From NCBI GenBank assembly GCA_007115705.1, contig QXEO01000433.1, forward strand, positions 2,286,803 to 2,350,802: 64,000 nucleotides of DNA, in the 5' to 3' direction. The position numbers were made by a program, and so were the translations under genes. A model generated the notes under the pieces. That model had not been told where the DNA came from, made no database searches, and saw only the letters and a program-made list of their open reading frames with translations. Below, piece after piece: positions 1 through 11,114 of this stretch (positions within the stretch are counted from its first letter, which is position 1; every line of letters starts with the position of its first letter). This DNA is from Dactylis glomerata (taxonomy: Eukaryota > Streptophyta > Magnoliopsida > Poales > Poaceae).

Positions 1-269
1 CCTTTTGTGTACCCGTGTTGTATGGTTTAGTTTGAACCATTTGCTATGTGTGTTGTATGAGACTCTATGTTATGTGTGTGCCTGGACATGTTTGGCACTC
101 TTTTGCTTGTATATATTATGTATGCCTGGACTTGTTATGCATGGTTGTTGTTGGAGCATGTTATGTATGGCTGCCATGGATGTTATGTTATGCGTGAGTT
201 TAGTTCTTTTTATTTGAAGCATGCCTAAGTTTCCTTGTTATTAATCTCACAAAACCACTTCTCTCCAGA
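1..269 (+). other. 5' untranslated leader of element A
   Basis: T/G-rich sequence rich in TATG and TGTG words between the missing 5' LTR and the gag ATG at 270. No tRNA-iMet primer-site match (TGGTATCAGAGC) is visible, so the primer site and LTR lie left of the window. Small ORFs here have no recognisable product. Confidence 0.6.
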
Positions 270-1349
270 ATGGCTCTGGAAACGCGAGGCCAAGATGGAG
301 GCAATCCGCCACTACCCCCTGAACCCAGCATGGAGCAGCTGGTGCGGCTCATGTTAGAAGATCGCGAAGCTGCGCGAGCCGAGCGCCAAGCCAACCTCGC
401 TACCCTTCAGCACCTTGCGCAAATTGCCACCCACCACAACAACCATGGTGGCACTGACGACGAGGAACCCCGCAACAAGCTTAGGGATTTCCAAAACTCC
501 AACCCTCCAACCTTCACCAAGTCCATCGAACCTTTGGACGCCGACGATTGGCTCCGCACCATCGAGAACAAGCTCGAATATGTGGGAGTTGGAGATAACA
601 AGAAAGTGTTCTACGCCACTCACTTCCTAGCAGGAGCAGCGGGTGCATGGTGGGAGAACGTTCGTGCCATGCAGCCCGAAGGCCAAGTGATGACTTGGGA
701 AGCCTTCAAGACCAAGTTCCGCAAGGCTCACATTCCCTCCGGACTTACCAAGATCCTCCGCGACAAGTTTCTCAACCTCAAGCAAGGTGGTATGAGTGTC
801 ACCGAGTACCTCGACAAGTTCACCACTTGGGGGAGGTATGCCCCTAATGACATCGACAAGGACGAGAAGAAGAGGGAATGCTTCCTGAATGGACTTCAGG
901 AAGAACTGCAAACCTATCTAGTAGTTGTGCCTTACAATGACCTGGAAGCTCTGGTAGATGCTGCCATCATGGTGGAAGACAAGAACAAAGCTGCCCGCAA
1001 AAGTCGGAAGAGAAGAATGATGAGTCAGGGTGGACCAAGCAGTCAAAGGTCCTGCAGCATGCCCCCATCAAGGTCTGCGCCACCCCCTCATAGGTTCGCC
1101 TCTCAAGCTCCCAGGCCCAACAACCCCAACCAACAGTACCCAAGCAACCGCCCTGCAAGTGGGAACTTCTCAGGAGGTAACCGCAACACCTTCAACCCCA
1201 CCAACCACAGCCAGGGAAGCGACTACTATACTTGTGGCCAACCAGGGCACTTCTCTAAGGAGTGTCCCCTGAAGAAACCATCTGCGCCGAGCCTCAGCGC
1301 GTCGAGACCAAATCAGGGTCAAGGCTGTGGACCCCCTGAGGCCGCCTGA
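270..1349 (+). pseudogene. gag: gag of element A (capsid/nucleocapsid)
   Basis: A 359-residue gag frame from ATG 270 to TGA 1349. It would form the virus-like particle in the cytoplasm and package element RNA. Residues about 65-240 are the plant Ty3 gag capsid domain, with DADDWLRTIE, GAAGAWWENV and FLNLKQGGMSVTEYLDKF as landmarks. The nucleocapsid zinc knuckle near residue 325 reads YYTCGQPGHFSKEC: the first Cys of the usual CX2CX4HX4C motif is Tyr, so zinc binding is probably lost. In related chromoviruses gag is fused to pol; here the frame ends and pol resumes in another frame, which I read as decay. Start chosen because it opens the conserved gag N terminus. Confidence 0.85.
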
Positions 1350-1429
1350 ACCATGTCTCTGCTGAAGAAGCTACTGAAGCACCTGACATTGTTCTAGGTA
1401 CGTTTCTTGTCAACTCCACCCCTGCAAGA

Positions 1430-3514
1430 GTGATGTTTGATTCTGGTGCATCCCATTCTTTCGTGACCGAGAACTTTGTTACAAAAGGAAAGTTAGAACC
1501 AACCATGATGCTTAGAGCTATGCTAGTCCAGATTCCCAGGTCAGTCATGAAAACTAGGAGGAATTGCATAGATGTGCCGGTAGATATCCATGGGGTGTCG
1601 TTCAAGGCCAACCTGATAATTTTAGGCACAAAGGGTTTGGATGTGGTACTTGGAATGGACTGGATGTCCAAGTACCAAGGTCATATAGATTGCGCCCGAA
1701 AAGCTATAACCGTGACCAGCAGTGATGGAGTTCAGATTGAGCACGTCGCAACCATGCCATCCCGCAAAGCCTACTACAAGAAGTCTGTCTCTGGGCCGAC
1801 TCTTGATCAAGTTCCGGTGGTATGTGAATACCCCGAGGTCTTCCCTGAGTAGTTGCCAGGTATGCCCCCTGACCGGGATATCGAGTTCGTGATAGAGTTG
1901 ATTCCTGGAACAGCTCCCATTCCTCAGCGACCCTATCGTATGAACCCCCAAGAACTTGAGGAGTTAAAGTAGCAACTTGCTAACATGCTCAGCAAAGGCC
2001 TTATCCATCCCAGCGCTTCACCTTGGGGATCGCATGTTCTGTTTGTGGACAAGCGAGACGGTACCATATGACTATGTGTGGATTATCGTAAGCTCAATGA
2101 GGTGACCATCAAGAATAAATACCCACTCCCAAAGATTGAAGACCTGTTCGATCAGCTGAATGGAGCCAAAGTGTTCTCCAAGATTGATCCCCGCACTGGA
2201 TATCATCAGCTGAAGGTCAGAGAGTCTGATATTCCTAAGACCGCTTTCACCACTCGCTATGGCCTATTCAAGTACACCGTCATGTCCTTTGGCCTAACCA
2301 ATGCCCCTGCCTATTTCATGAATCTCATGAATAAGGTGTTCATGAAGTTCCTCGACAAGTTTGTGGTAGTCTTCATCGACGATATCTTGGTCTATTCAAA
2401 GACCGAGGAAGAGCACGCAGAACATCTCCGGCTAGTATTGGGAACCCTGTGCGAACACCAGCTTTACGCCAAGTTCAGCAAATGTGAGTTTTGGCTGAAA
2501 GAAGTTGGTTTTCTAGGCCATGTACTCTCAGCCGGTGGAGTATCCGTTGACCCCTCAAAAATCACCTCTATCATGAAAAGAAAAGCCCCAACCAATCCCA
2601 CCGAAGTCCGAGCATTCCTTGGGCTAGCCGGGTATTACCGAAAGTTTGTAGAAGGGTTCTCCAGCATTACTCGCCCATTGACTCAGCTGCTCAGGAAAGA
2701 TAAGAAGTTTGAGTGGACTGAGAAGTGCGAGCAGAGTTTCCAAGAGCTCAAGAAGAGACTAGTGACAGCTCCTATCCTAACCATGCCTGATATCACCAAG
2801 AGCTTCAATGTCTACTACGATGCATCCAAGCTTGGTCTTGGAAGTGTCTTGATGCAAGATGGCAAAGTTATCGCCTACCTATCCCGTCAACTCCGCCCAC
2901 ACGAGCTGAATTACCCTACCCATGACCTTGAGCTTGCCGCTGTTGTCCATGCCCTCAAAACATGGCGACACTACCTTATGGGGAATCGTTGTGAGATCTA
3001 CACCGTCCACAAGAGCCTGAAGTACATCTTCTCCCAGAAAGAGTTGAACATGAGACCAAGGAGATGGATTGAACTTATCAAGGACTACGACCTAGGCATT
3101 CATTACCATCCCGGTAAAGCAAATGTGGTCGCCGATGCCCTCAGCCGAGAGCCTTGTTCCCTAAATGCCTTACTGAAGACCAGCCAACCGACCCTATGCG
3201 AGGAATTTGAGAAGTTCGGACTTGAGCTAGTAAGCCATGGTTTCTTGGCGAACCTTGAGGTCCGACCCACTCTCTTTGACCAGATCAAGGAAGCTCAGAA
3301 GGGTCATGAGAGTATCGAAGGCATTAAATGTAGGATGGGATGCGAGGAGGTACCTGGGTTTTCAATTGACCAGGAGGGTGTGCTATGGTATAATGGCCGT
3401 CTATGCGTCCCTAGAATCGGGGAGTTAAAACAGCTTATTCTGGCGGAGGCCCATGATACCCCTTACTCTATTCATCCCGGAGGCACCAAAATATACCAAG
3501 ACTTGAAGGAATAG
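1430..3514 (+). pseudogene. pol: pol part 1 of element A: protease, reverse transcriptase, RNase H
   Basis: Aspartic protease with active site FDSGASHSF near 1436-1462, then GLDVVLGMDWM. RT covers about 1860-2560 with VDYRKLNEVTIKNKYPLP, the metal-binding FIDDILVYSK near 2377-2406 and FLGHVLS. RNase H follows with YYDASKLGLGSVLMQ and ELAAVVHALKTWRHYL. The chain would process the polyprotein, copy RNA to DNA and degrade the RNA. The frame is interrupted by TAG at 1850, TAG near 1968, TGA near 2068 and the TAG ending at 3514. The two early stops replace Glu/Gln-type codons and the TGA replaces Arg. Catalytic RT residues are intact, but the gene is a pseudogene. Confidence 0.85.
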
Positions 3515-4674
3515 TTTTGGTGGCACGGTATGAAGTGAGAGATAGCTTTCTATATCGCTCGATGTGACGTCTGCCAGCGTGTCAAGGCTGAGCACCAAAG
3601 GCCTGTGGGTTTGCTGCAGCCATTAAAGGTGCCAATGTGGAAGTGGGAGGAAGTCGGAATGGATTTCATCACTGGGCTGCATGATCAAATCGAGGCCATG
3701 ACTCTATCTGGGTTATTATTGATCGCCTGACCAAGGTCGCCCATTTTCTACCTATCAAGACAACCCATAAAGGCCGAGACCTAGCCAACCTGTATATGTC
3801 CAGAACGGTTAGCCTCCATGGAGTGCCCAAGGTGATTGTGACTGATCGGGGCACTCGATTCACCTCAAGATTCTGGAACAAACTTCACGAAGCCTTGGGA
3901 ACAAAACTCTCCTTTAGCACAGCCTACCACCCGCAGACTGGTGGCCAAACCGAAAGGGTAAACCAAATCCTCGAAGACATGCTTAGAGTCTATGTCCTCT
4001 CATACGAAGCCAAGTGGGAGGACTGCCTGCCATTTGCTGAGTTCTCCTACAATAATAGCTATCAGGCTAGACTGCAGATGGCCCCCTTCGAAGCCCTATA
4101 TGGCTACAAGTGCCATACCCCTCTCAACTGGTTTGAGACTGGAGAAAGCCAAGTGTTCGGGCCCGATGTCATCAAGGAAGCCGAAGAGCAAGTCCAGCTC
4201 ATCCGCAACCGTTTGAAAGCAGCCCAGTCATGACAAAAGAGTTATGCCGACCCAAAGAGGAGACCTGTCACCTTCAATGTGGGAGACTTTGTCTACCTTC
4301 GAGTCACACCACTCAAGGGTATGCAACACTTCCATGTCAAAGGTAAACTTGCACCCCGGTACATCGGACCGTTCAAGATCTTGGACCGTAAAGGCGCCAT
4401 GTCCTACAAGCTAGAGCTGCCCCCAAAGCTATCTGAGTTTCATGATGTCTTCCATGTTTCGCAACTCTGCAAATGCCTTCAAGTCCCCAACAAGCCCGAG
4501 ACCTTCACACAGATTGATCACAACTCTGTCGACCTAAATAATGACCTCACCTATCGGGAGAGACCTATTCACATTCTCGATGAAGACGTCCGTCTTACCC
4601 GTAGATGCAAGATCAAGATGTATAAGGTGCAATGGAGTAACCACACCGAAGACGAAGCTACTTGGGAACGTTAG
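3515..4674 (+). pseudogene. int: pol part 2 of element A: integrase with chromodomain
   Basis: Continues pol after the stop at 3514. The zinc-binding HHCC region straddles that stop (HDTPYSIH before, CDVCQRVK after). The integrase core shows the D,D,E triad: GMDFITG near 3657, VTDRGTRF near 3838 and GGQTERVNQ near 3940. A frame change near 3680 separates the first Asp from the rest, and there is a TGA near 4231. The C terminus (4279-4674) carries the GKLAPRYIGPFKIL barrel and a chromodomain ending YKVQWSNHTEDEATWE, which in chromoviruses directs integration to heterochromatin. A stop within the WSHHTEEE-type chromodomain tail closes the frame at 4674. Confidence 0.85.
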
Positions 4675-4745
4675 GATTATCTCCGACGAGAGTTTCCCGG
4701 ACTACTTCACGCTTAGCTACCGAATCTCAGGACGAGATTCTTTTT

Positions 4746-4757
4746 AAGGGGGGAAGG
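4746..4757 (+). promoter_or_regulatory. Polypurine tract of element A
   Basis: AAGGGGGGAAGG lies two bases before the 3' LTR start. In LTR elements this RNase H-resistant purine run primes plus-strand DNA synthesis. Its position between the end of pol and the LTR fits. Confidence 0.75.
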
Positions 4758-6060
4758 TCTATAACACCTCACTTTTTGTAGACCAAGTTAAAACATTTGT
4801 TTAAATACTCTGTCTCGTGTGAAACAAAAACTTTTGCTAAGCTTTGTGCTTGTGTGCTATTATCCATGATTTCATGTGTGTATGTCTATGATTCCATGTG
4901 AGTGTGTTTGTGTGAAGTATGCCATGTTTCTTTTTAAAACACATATGCTCTTGATCTAGAATGAGTGCTATGATTTTATGCATCAAATTTTGACCCTAGC
5001 TTATGCTTGTGTGCACCAAAAACCCTAGCATGAATCCTTTGTTTGATCACCTCTTTATTCTTTTCTTTTTCTTTTATTTTTACTCCACTATCTGAAATTA
5101 GAGGCATCTCTAAAACCCTAGCATATCAAGATCAAAATTCTTCAAACTTTGGCTATGATCTCTTAACCATGTTTAAAACCTCTGGAGACTATTTTGATAG
5201 ACTTTCAAATTGAGTGTGACTGAATTCAATTTCAAATTTGAATTCGGTTAGTGCATGCCCTAGCTTGGCCATTCTTCTCTCTCTCTTCTTATTTCTTTTC
5301 AAACCGACCAAAGGGGTTTCACCAGCAAATCTTTGCAAAGCCCAGCAAGGAAATCTTGCCAGAGATCGACCTTGTCGTATCTGGTTGGATCGAAGGGAAG
5401 GAGGGGAGCCTGAGGCCAAACCCTGCCAGAACCCCTCCCTCTCTCCCTTCTGCTTCGACCACCAATGCCGCCGCCGACCCCCAATGGATGGACGCTGTCC
5501 TGCTGGCCCCCTAGCCTGACCCCACCTCGCAGAGACCCGACCCAGCCACCCCACGCCACCTAGGACATCGCCATGGCCACCAAGGATGCCCGATTGGGGG
5601 CAGAGCGCCACCGACCACCCCTGCACTGTCACCTCGCCACCAGCCCCATGTCGGCCTCGATGACCAATTCCCTGAGCCAGAACCGCTCGAGCCTCACCGT
5701 GCACGCCACCTCGACCACGCTGAACCGACACGACCGGGCCGCCCAGAGCGCGCAGTGTGTGTGTCACGTTCCTGCGCACACAGAACCCTTCCTGCATCAC
5801 CGTTCACGCACAGCTGCATGGCACCGAGCAGCAAACACGACGCCACTCTCGCCCTGCCCCGCGTTGCACTGACACGCCCCCGCGGCACACCATTTCACTC
5901 ATACCCTCTCTAAAACCGCTCGTGCCGCAGCCGAACTAGCCCGCCACCAACGCAGCTCACCTATTCCCTGGACTCAGTACACGATGCCGCCCCGCACAGC
6001 CACCCACGACGCCCAATGGAGACCGTCGTGGGTCCACCATAGACCGATCCTACCTAACAG

Positions 6061-6067
6061 TATATAG
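6061..6067 (+). promoter_or_regulatory. TATA box in the LTR of element A
   Basis: TATATAG followed by a C/T-rich start region (CTCTCCTCCCTCTC) about 25-35 bases downstream, in the GC-rich part of the LTR. It is the best candidate for the U3/R boundary. Confidence 0.5.
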
Positions 6068-7547
6068 CTCGACGGCCCCTCTAGAAGCCTCTCCTCCCTC
6101 TCATTTTCCCCCTCTCCGCTCTCACTCACTTGCAGGACCTCGCCGCCATGAAGCCGAGACGAATCCGTCGCTGGAGAGCTCGAGAGCTTTGGTTAGATCA
6201 TTGACGGCGATGGTAAAGGTTGCAGTCAATCTAGCCGGAGTCTCTGCTCTCTCTTTGCTCTCCGAAGCTCGCCGCCATCCTCGGGATCTCACCCTCTCTG
6301 TTTCTACTCCAGGGCAGGCCATAGCCGTCGACCTCGCCGACCATCACCGAAGCTCACCGCGATGACTTCGACGCCACCGCGAGTACCCCGGCCTCTGCAT
6401 GCACTTCCCCTGGCTACACATCACCTTCTGAGACCCTCCGCCACCAAGCCAGACACCGCCGATCGCCGGAGCACCCTCGGTGAGCTTCTCCTCGTGAAAC
6501 CCTAGCCGGCGCCGTTCTCCTCGCACGCATGCAGCAGGAGACGGGGACGACGGCGATTTGCCATTGACCACCCTCTAATTGGACGGACGGGAGTCTCCCA
6601 TACCGCTTCGGCCGTCGCCGAGCTGGCCGGCGACCCGGCTGGGCCGATCTGGCCCAGATCTAGTGAGGCCCGGCCAGATCCGGCCTCTTTTCTTTTTTTT
6701 CCTCTGTGCATTATCTGTTTAGTTAATAACTGCTGCAAACAAAAATGCTTAGAAAATCTTTTAGACCTCAGAAATTTGTGATTCAAATTTTCCTGTGATC
6801 CATGCAATGTTGGCTAGCCACTGGTACTGCATGTTCGATTTTTAGGATCTTATATTATCTGGTAATTAAATATGGTAGATCTATTGATTTTCACTCTTAT
6901 TTGAAAATATGTTGTTCTGTGTAGTGAAAATTGGTTATTCCAATTTTCAGTGGTACCTTACTATTATACTGATCTATAAAAACTGAATTTACTATTTTAG
7001 GAACATAGAATTGCCTGCAGTAATTATTTTAGTGAAATTAGTTTTCTGTCTTGATTTATTTATTATGCACAGTAGGTTAATTATTTTTGGGTGATTCCAC
7101 TTCTGGTGTGTTGTACATTGCATTAGCTTTCGAGAATGGTCTCTAGTAGAATTTTAGGACCTACAGAAGGTTTTAGGGAATTATATTGCTATTCTAGAGT
7201 TAAGTGAGAATAGGAAATTCATTAAAACTTACCTTTTTAATCTTTTGGTTTGATTCCAATTGTGTTGCTTCTGTAATGTTGTTAGCCACCTGTAAGTATG
7301 CTGGATGCCATGGTTTGATTTCAATTGATACCTACTGGTTGTTTGATAGTGATTAGGGTTCTTTTACTATTAGGAATTTGATATCTATTTATATAGCAAT
7401 TTATTCCTTGGTCAAATTATAACTTGTTTCAGAGACCTAAACATGTTTGCTTCTGATACTCAATGCTTGAGTTGTGTGATGTTTGCCTTGAGTGTGATCC
7501 ATCTATGCATGAATGCTTATTGTGTGTTGTTGTTTTTCCGGCGATAG

Positions 7548-7625
7548 AATCGAACGACGATTGTGCGGAGGAAGGGGAGGTGTTTGAGTACCAAGAAGAA
7601 GGAGATCAGGGACAAGCCAACCAAG
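7548..7625 (+). other. Exon-like block 1 in element A LTR
   Basis: Preceded by a T-rich tract and AG (TTTTTCCGGCGATAG). Read in the phase that takes one base from an upstream exon, it is open and acidic, starting ESNDDCAEEGEVFEYQ and reaching CAA before the last G. The following bases are GAAAGC where elements C, H and D have GCAAG(T/C), so the donor here may be decayed. The same arrangement occurs in the LTRs of C, H and D. Confidence 0.4.
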
Positions 7626-8936
7626 GAAAGCCATCTACTTGTTGCATATCTGAATCCTACTAAGTCACTATGCATTGTTCTACTCTTGTTTTCTTATTAT
7701 GCGTGATTTTCTATATTGCTATTATTTCCTGTATAGCAATAGTTGACGACTTAGCTCCACAAGTCGACTTGATATCATCTAACAAGATGACACCCTTGAC
7801 ACTTACTCAACACCCCTATATTAGAGACTTGATGGTTAGCATCATGGTCTTGGAAAACTCTTAGTGGATCCAAAAACTCTAGGATGGGAAAACTCTCAGA
7901 AAAGTTTCGAAAATGGTTTCAAAAACCTTGGAGTAGTATCTACTCCACTGAAATGTTTTCTCAAGGATTTTGGGACAAATGGAATTGGGATATGGAAGGA
8001 AAGGAGTTGGTGGTTTTAGAAAAGGCATTGGTGTTTCTTTGTAGTCGCTCGGAGCAATTAACTCGTGCAACCACATTACCCCGGTATGGGACGGGGCTTA
8101 GTCCGAAGTTTATCTGCCTTAGTGCGGGGAGCCTCACAACTATATATGGGTCTGTAGGACCCCAGAATCCGGGTTGCCGCCAGATTGTGGGCAATAGTAA
8201 ATTGGGATCCTTCAGGATTTATCCGGCTGGAGGACACTTGGGTTCTCCCGCCGTGGCGCCGGAGTTACTCTCTGAAGGAGGTACTGCCGGGGTGTGCTGG
8301 GGAGGTAGACTCCAAAGGGTAGGCACTCGTACTAAGGTGGATAGATGGAAGGCTCTGATCGATTATCCGAACACCGCATACTTGTGTATGATGGTCCGTG
8401 GTGGTATCCCGGTGGATTTATCGGATGGTGTGGGTAAAGTGTACAACCTATGCAGAGTGTAAACCTATTCGAATAGCCGAGTCCTCGGTCATGGACGGTT
8501 GTACAGATCACTACATTGCCCAATGCCATGTTTTGGTTTTATAAATGGTTTTCAAGAAAAATGGAGTTTGTGCCGGACGGAGTACTTGGAAGGTACGGCC
8601 ATGGCACGGGTGTGGATCGGAGTACTTGGAGAGTACTGCCGGTGACTTGGGGTGGTCATGTCTGATTGACCACCGATCTTATCTTACAAAGGAGTTTCCC
8701 CCTTTCCTAGAGCTTTTCCTATAATTGTTTTATGAAAGTCTTCTTTAATAAGGATATAGAAATGTCGTAAGACATGTTAGGTCAACACGAGAAAACTTGC
8801 TAGTATAGAGTTTCATTAAAACCAAGCCATCCCTTGCTACAGCCATATAGCATGCAAATGTTTCTCTCTTAGATGGTTTGCGATTACAATTCCAAAGTGT
8901 ACTCACGGCTTTGTCCCTGGCTATTAACTTGGCCAG

Positions 8937-8995
8937 ACTTTGGCGATGACTATGAGGAGGACGATGAGGAGTATGACGACGCCGGTGCGAATTAG
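8937..8995 (+). other. Exon-like block 2 in element A LTR (acidic tail and stop)
   Basis: Follows CTATTAACTTGGCCAG, which looks like a branch point and acceptor. Joined in phase to block 1 it continues FGDDYEEDDEEYDD and ends in TAG at 8993-8995. The matching block in element D also ends in an Asp-rich tail followed by TAG. Confidence 0.4.
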
Positions 8996-9248
8996 GATCG
9001 TTTCCCGGTCAGTCGCTTGTAGGGTAGTAGGCTTGAATTGGTTCAACTCCGCTGCATGTATCCACTGCTACTTCATGAATAAGTGTGTCAGTTGAACTTG
9101 CCCTGCGTGGTATTTATATTCAGCCAAGCAGCTTATGTAAGACTTTAACACTCATTATGTAATGGATGATGTAATCTGAAATGCCAACTCTGTAATCGTG
9201 AATTGTATGCATAACGGGAATCCCGGGTGGTAAGCCGGGGTCCCCACA

Positions 9249-10035
9249 GGTTGTCTAACCATTTTTTGCCGTAGGCTTCGAGCTTGGCGTTGAAGCTTCT
9301 CGTCTTGAGTCCCTTGAGGACTTCAGCGTTGGCATGCTCAGCCTGGCCATTGCTCTTGGGATAGGCGACTGAGGCTAAGCAGATCTTGATGCCGGCCGAT
9401 GCGCAGTATTCCCGGAACAGCCCGCTGGTGAACTGGCTGCCATTGTCGGTGATTATGCGGTTAGGCACACCAAAATGACAGATCAGCCCACGGATGAACT
9501 TGACTGCGGACCTGGCCAGAATGGTGCACACCGGCTCCACCTCCACCCACTTGGTAAACTTGTCGATGGCGACGTAGAGGCAGCGGTAGCCCCCTTGTGC
9601 TCTAGGGAATGGACCGAGAATGTCCAGCCCCCAAACAGCAAAGGGCCAAGTGAGTGGGATGGTTTGCAGCTCCTGCGCCGGCTGATGAATTTGCTTGGCA
9701 TGTAATTGGCATTCCTCGCACCTCTTGACCATCTCCACCGCATCCTAGAGCACCGAAGGCCAGTAGAAGCCGCTTCAATACACCTTTGTGGCGAGGGTTG
9801 AAGCAGAGGAATGATGCCCACACTCACCGGCGTGGATGTCCCTGAGAAGCTCTTGGCCCTGGTGAGTAGATATGCACTTCAGACCGACACCGTTTGGGCG
9901 ACGCCAGTACAAGTCACCATCCTTGACGCAGTATCCCAAAGCTTGGCGTACTATCCTTTCAGCCTCCGACTCGTCCTCAGGAAGCCTGCTGCTGACAAGG
10001 AAAGCCTTGAGCTCGAGGATCCAATCCACTCCCTC
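9249..10035 (-). pseudogene. int: Integrase of element B, cut by element A
   Basis: In frame with the RNase H region. The zinc-binding HHCC region (HAGECGHH then CEECQLHAK) is interrupted by a stop near 9774. The core has all three acidic residues: LDILGPFPRAQGG, ITDNGSQFTS and SNGQAEHANAEVLKG. The protein reads normally to YGKKWLDNL and is then replaced by sequence from element A's LTR at 9248/9249, so the C-terminal DNA-binding domain is absent here. Confidence 0.85.
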
Positions 10036-10941
10036 TTACCGCGCCAATGCCAGAAGGACGTGGTCAATCCGGAGCCCCTGCTCCGGTGGCGGTGGCAAGG
10101 CAGGCGGAAGGTCGGATCCTGTCGATGATGGAGAAGCGGACGGCTTGAAGAGGCGCTCCTCGAAGACGCCGGCAGGTTGTCCCATGCGATGAGAGGCGCG
10201 CTTGGCGATTTCATCCGCTTCCACATTTTCTCCTCTTGGAATGTGCTTCAGCTCCAAACCTTGGAAGCGTTTTTCCATCTTTCGATGCTCCTCAAGATAA
10301 GCTGCCATGTGCTCATCCTTTGGCGTGTAGCTCTTGTTTGAGAAGTTCACAACCAGCTGTGAATATCCCTTGACGATGAGGCGCTTGATGCCCAAAGCAT
10401 TCGCCGCCCTTAGGCCAGCGAGTAGTCCTTCATATTCCGCGATGTTGTTGGAGACCTTGTGCTCTAGTTTAAAACAGAGCTGGACAACGTAGAAGAGCTT
10501 GTCCCTAGAGGGAGAGGTAAGGATGGCGCCAGCCCCTGCGCCAGGGAGGTTGAAGGCGCCGTCGAAGTGCATGACCCAGAGGCCTGGGGCTTCTTCTCCT
10601 GGAAGCGTTGACTCCACCTCTGGAGGATCGTTAGTGAACAGATCAGTCCATTCGGTGGTGAACTCAGCCAAAGCTTTGCTCTTGATCACCTTGGTGGTTT
10701 CAAAGGAGATCTCGAAGGGCTGAAGCTCCACGGCCCAATCTGCCACCCGCCCGGTGACATTTGGGTTGCGTAGAATGGTCTCTAGGGGCCGATCAGTGAC
10801 CACCTTAATTGGGTGACCCTGGAAGTAATGACGTAGTTTCCTTGAAGCGATCAGCAGGGTGTAGAGCAGCTTTTGCTGCATGGTGTAGCGCTCGCATGCG
10901 TCGCGTAGTACCATGCTGACGAAGTACACGGGCTTCTGCAC
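10036..10941 (-). pseudogene. Dual RNase H region of element B (retroviral-type plus archaeal-type)
   Basis: The first part (about residues 1-100: YFVSMVLRDACERY, VVTDRPLETILRNP) is the usual Ty3 RNase H, degraded: the expected Glu near YTMQQKLLY is Gln. The second part (about residues 120-265) is the extra archaeal-type RNase H found in Tat elements, with HFDGAFNLPGAGAGAIL, NNIAEYEGLLAGL and NVEADEIAKRAS. At the third acidic position the expected DSQLV reads YSQLV, so this domain is probably inactive too. The frame continues into integrase. Confidence 0.8.
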
Positions 10942-11114
10942 CTTGGCGGTGTCCTCAGGAGTTTTCTCCTCATGGAGTTCAGGAGCATCGCTCTGCGATA
11001 GCGTCTTGGTCGGCGAAGTTGCAGCGGGCAGCTCCTGTTGAGGGATAGAAGAAATTACCGCTTCTTCCTCAGGAGGAGCCCCCGGGCAAGGAGGATCAAT
11101 TCCCTCTTTGGCGA

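Larger units (their letters stand above)
1..9248 (+). mobile_element. Element A: Ty3/gypsy chromovirus, 5'-truncated by window start
   Basis: The domain order gag, protease, RT, RNase H, integrase, chromodomain, then polypurine tract and 3' LTR, all on the + strand, identifies a Ty3/gypsy chromovirus. The 5' LTR and primer site lie before the window. The 3' edge is seen where sequence ending TCCCCACA at 9248 meets the coding sequence of element B's integrase in the opposite orientation, so A is nested in B. The flanking 5 bp after the edge is GGTTG; its partner is outside the window. The coding region carries several stops and frameshifts, so A cannot make its own enzymes. Confidence 0.9.
4760..9248 (+). 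repeat. 3' LTR of element A (about 4.49 kb)
   Basis: Starts TATAACACC just after the polypurine tract (probably a decayed TGTAACACC) and ends TCCCCACA at the junction with element B. About 4489 bp is long for a chromovirus LTR but seen in grasses. It has an AT-rich U3, a GC-rich block (about 5400-6680) around a TATA box, then an AT-rich transcribed part. The transcribed part holds two exon-like blocks (7548-7625 and 8937-8995). The ORFs in the GC-rich block overlap on both strands and look like compositional effects. Confidence 0.8.

Noticed and set aside
5189..6571. Several ORFs in the GC-rich part of the A LTR on both strands
   Set aside because: They overlap each other in multiple frames, lack motifs, and surround the TATA box.
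9145..9738. A 197-residue integrase ORF ending at 9145
   Set aside because: Residues after WLDNL come from the opposite strand of element A's LTR, so the C terminus is a junction artefact.
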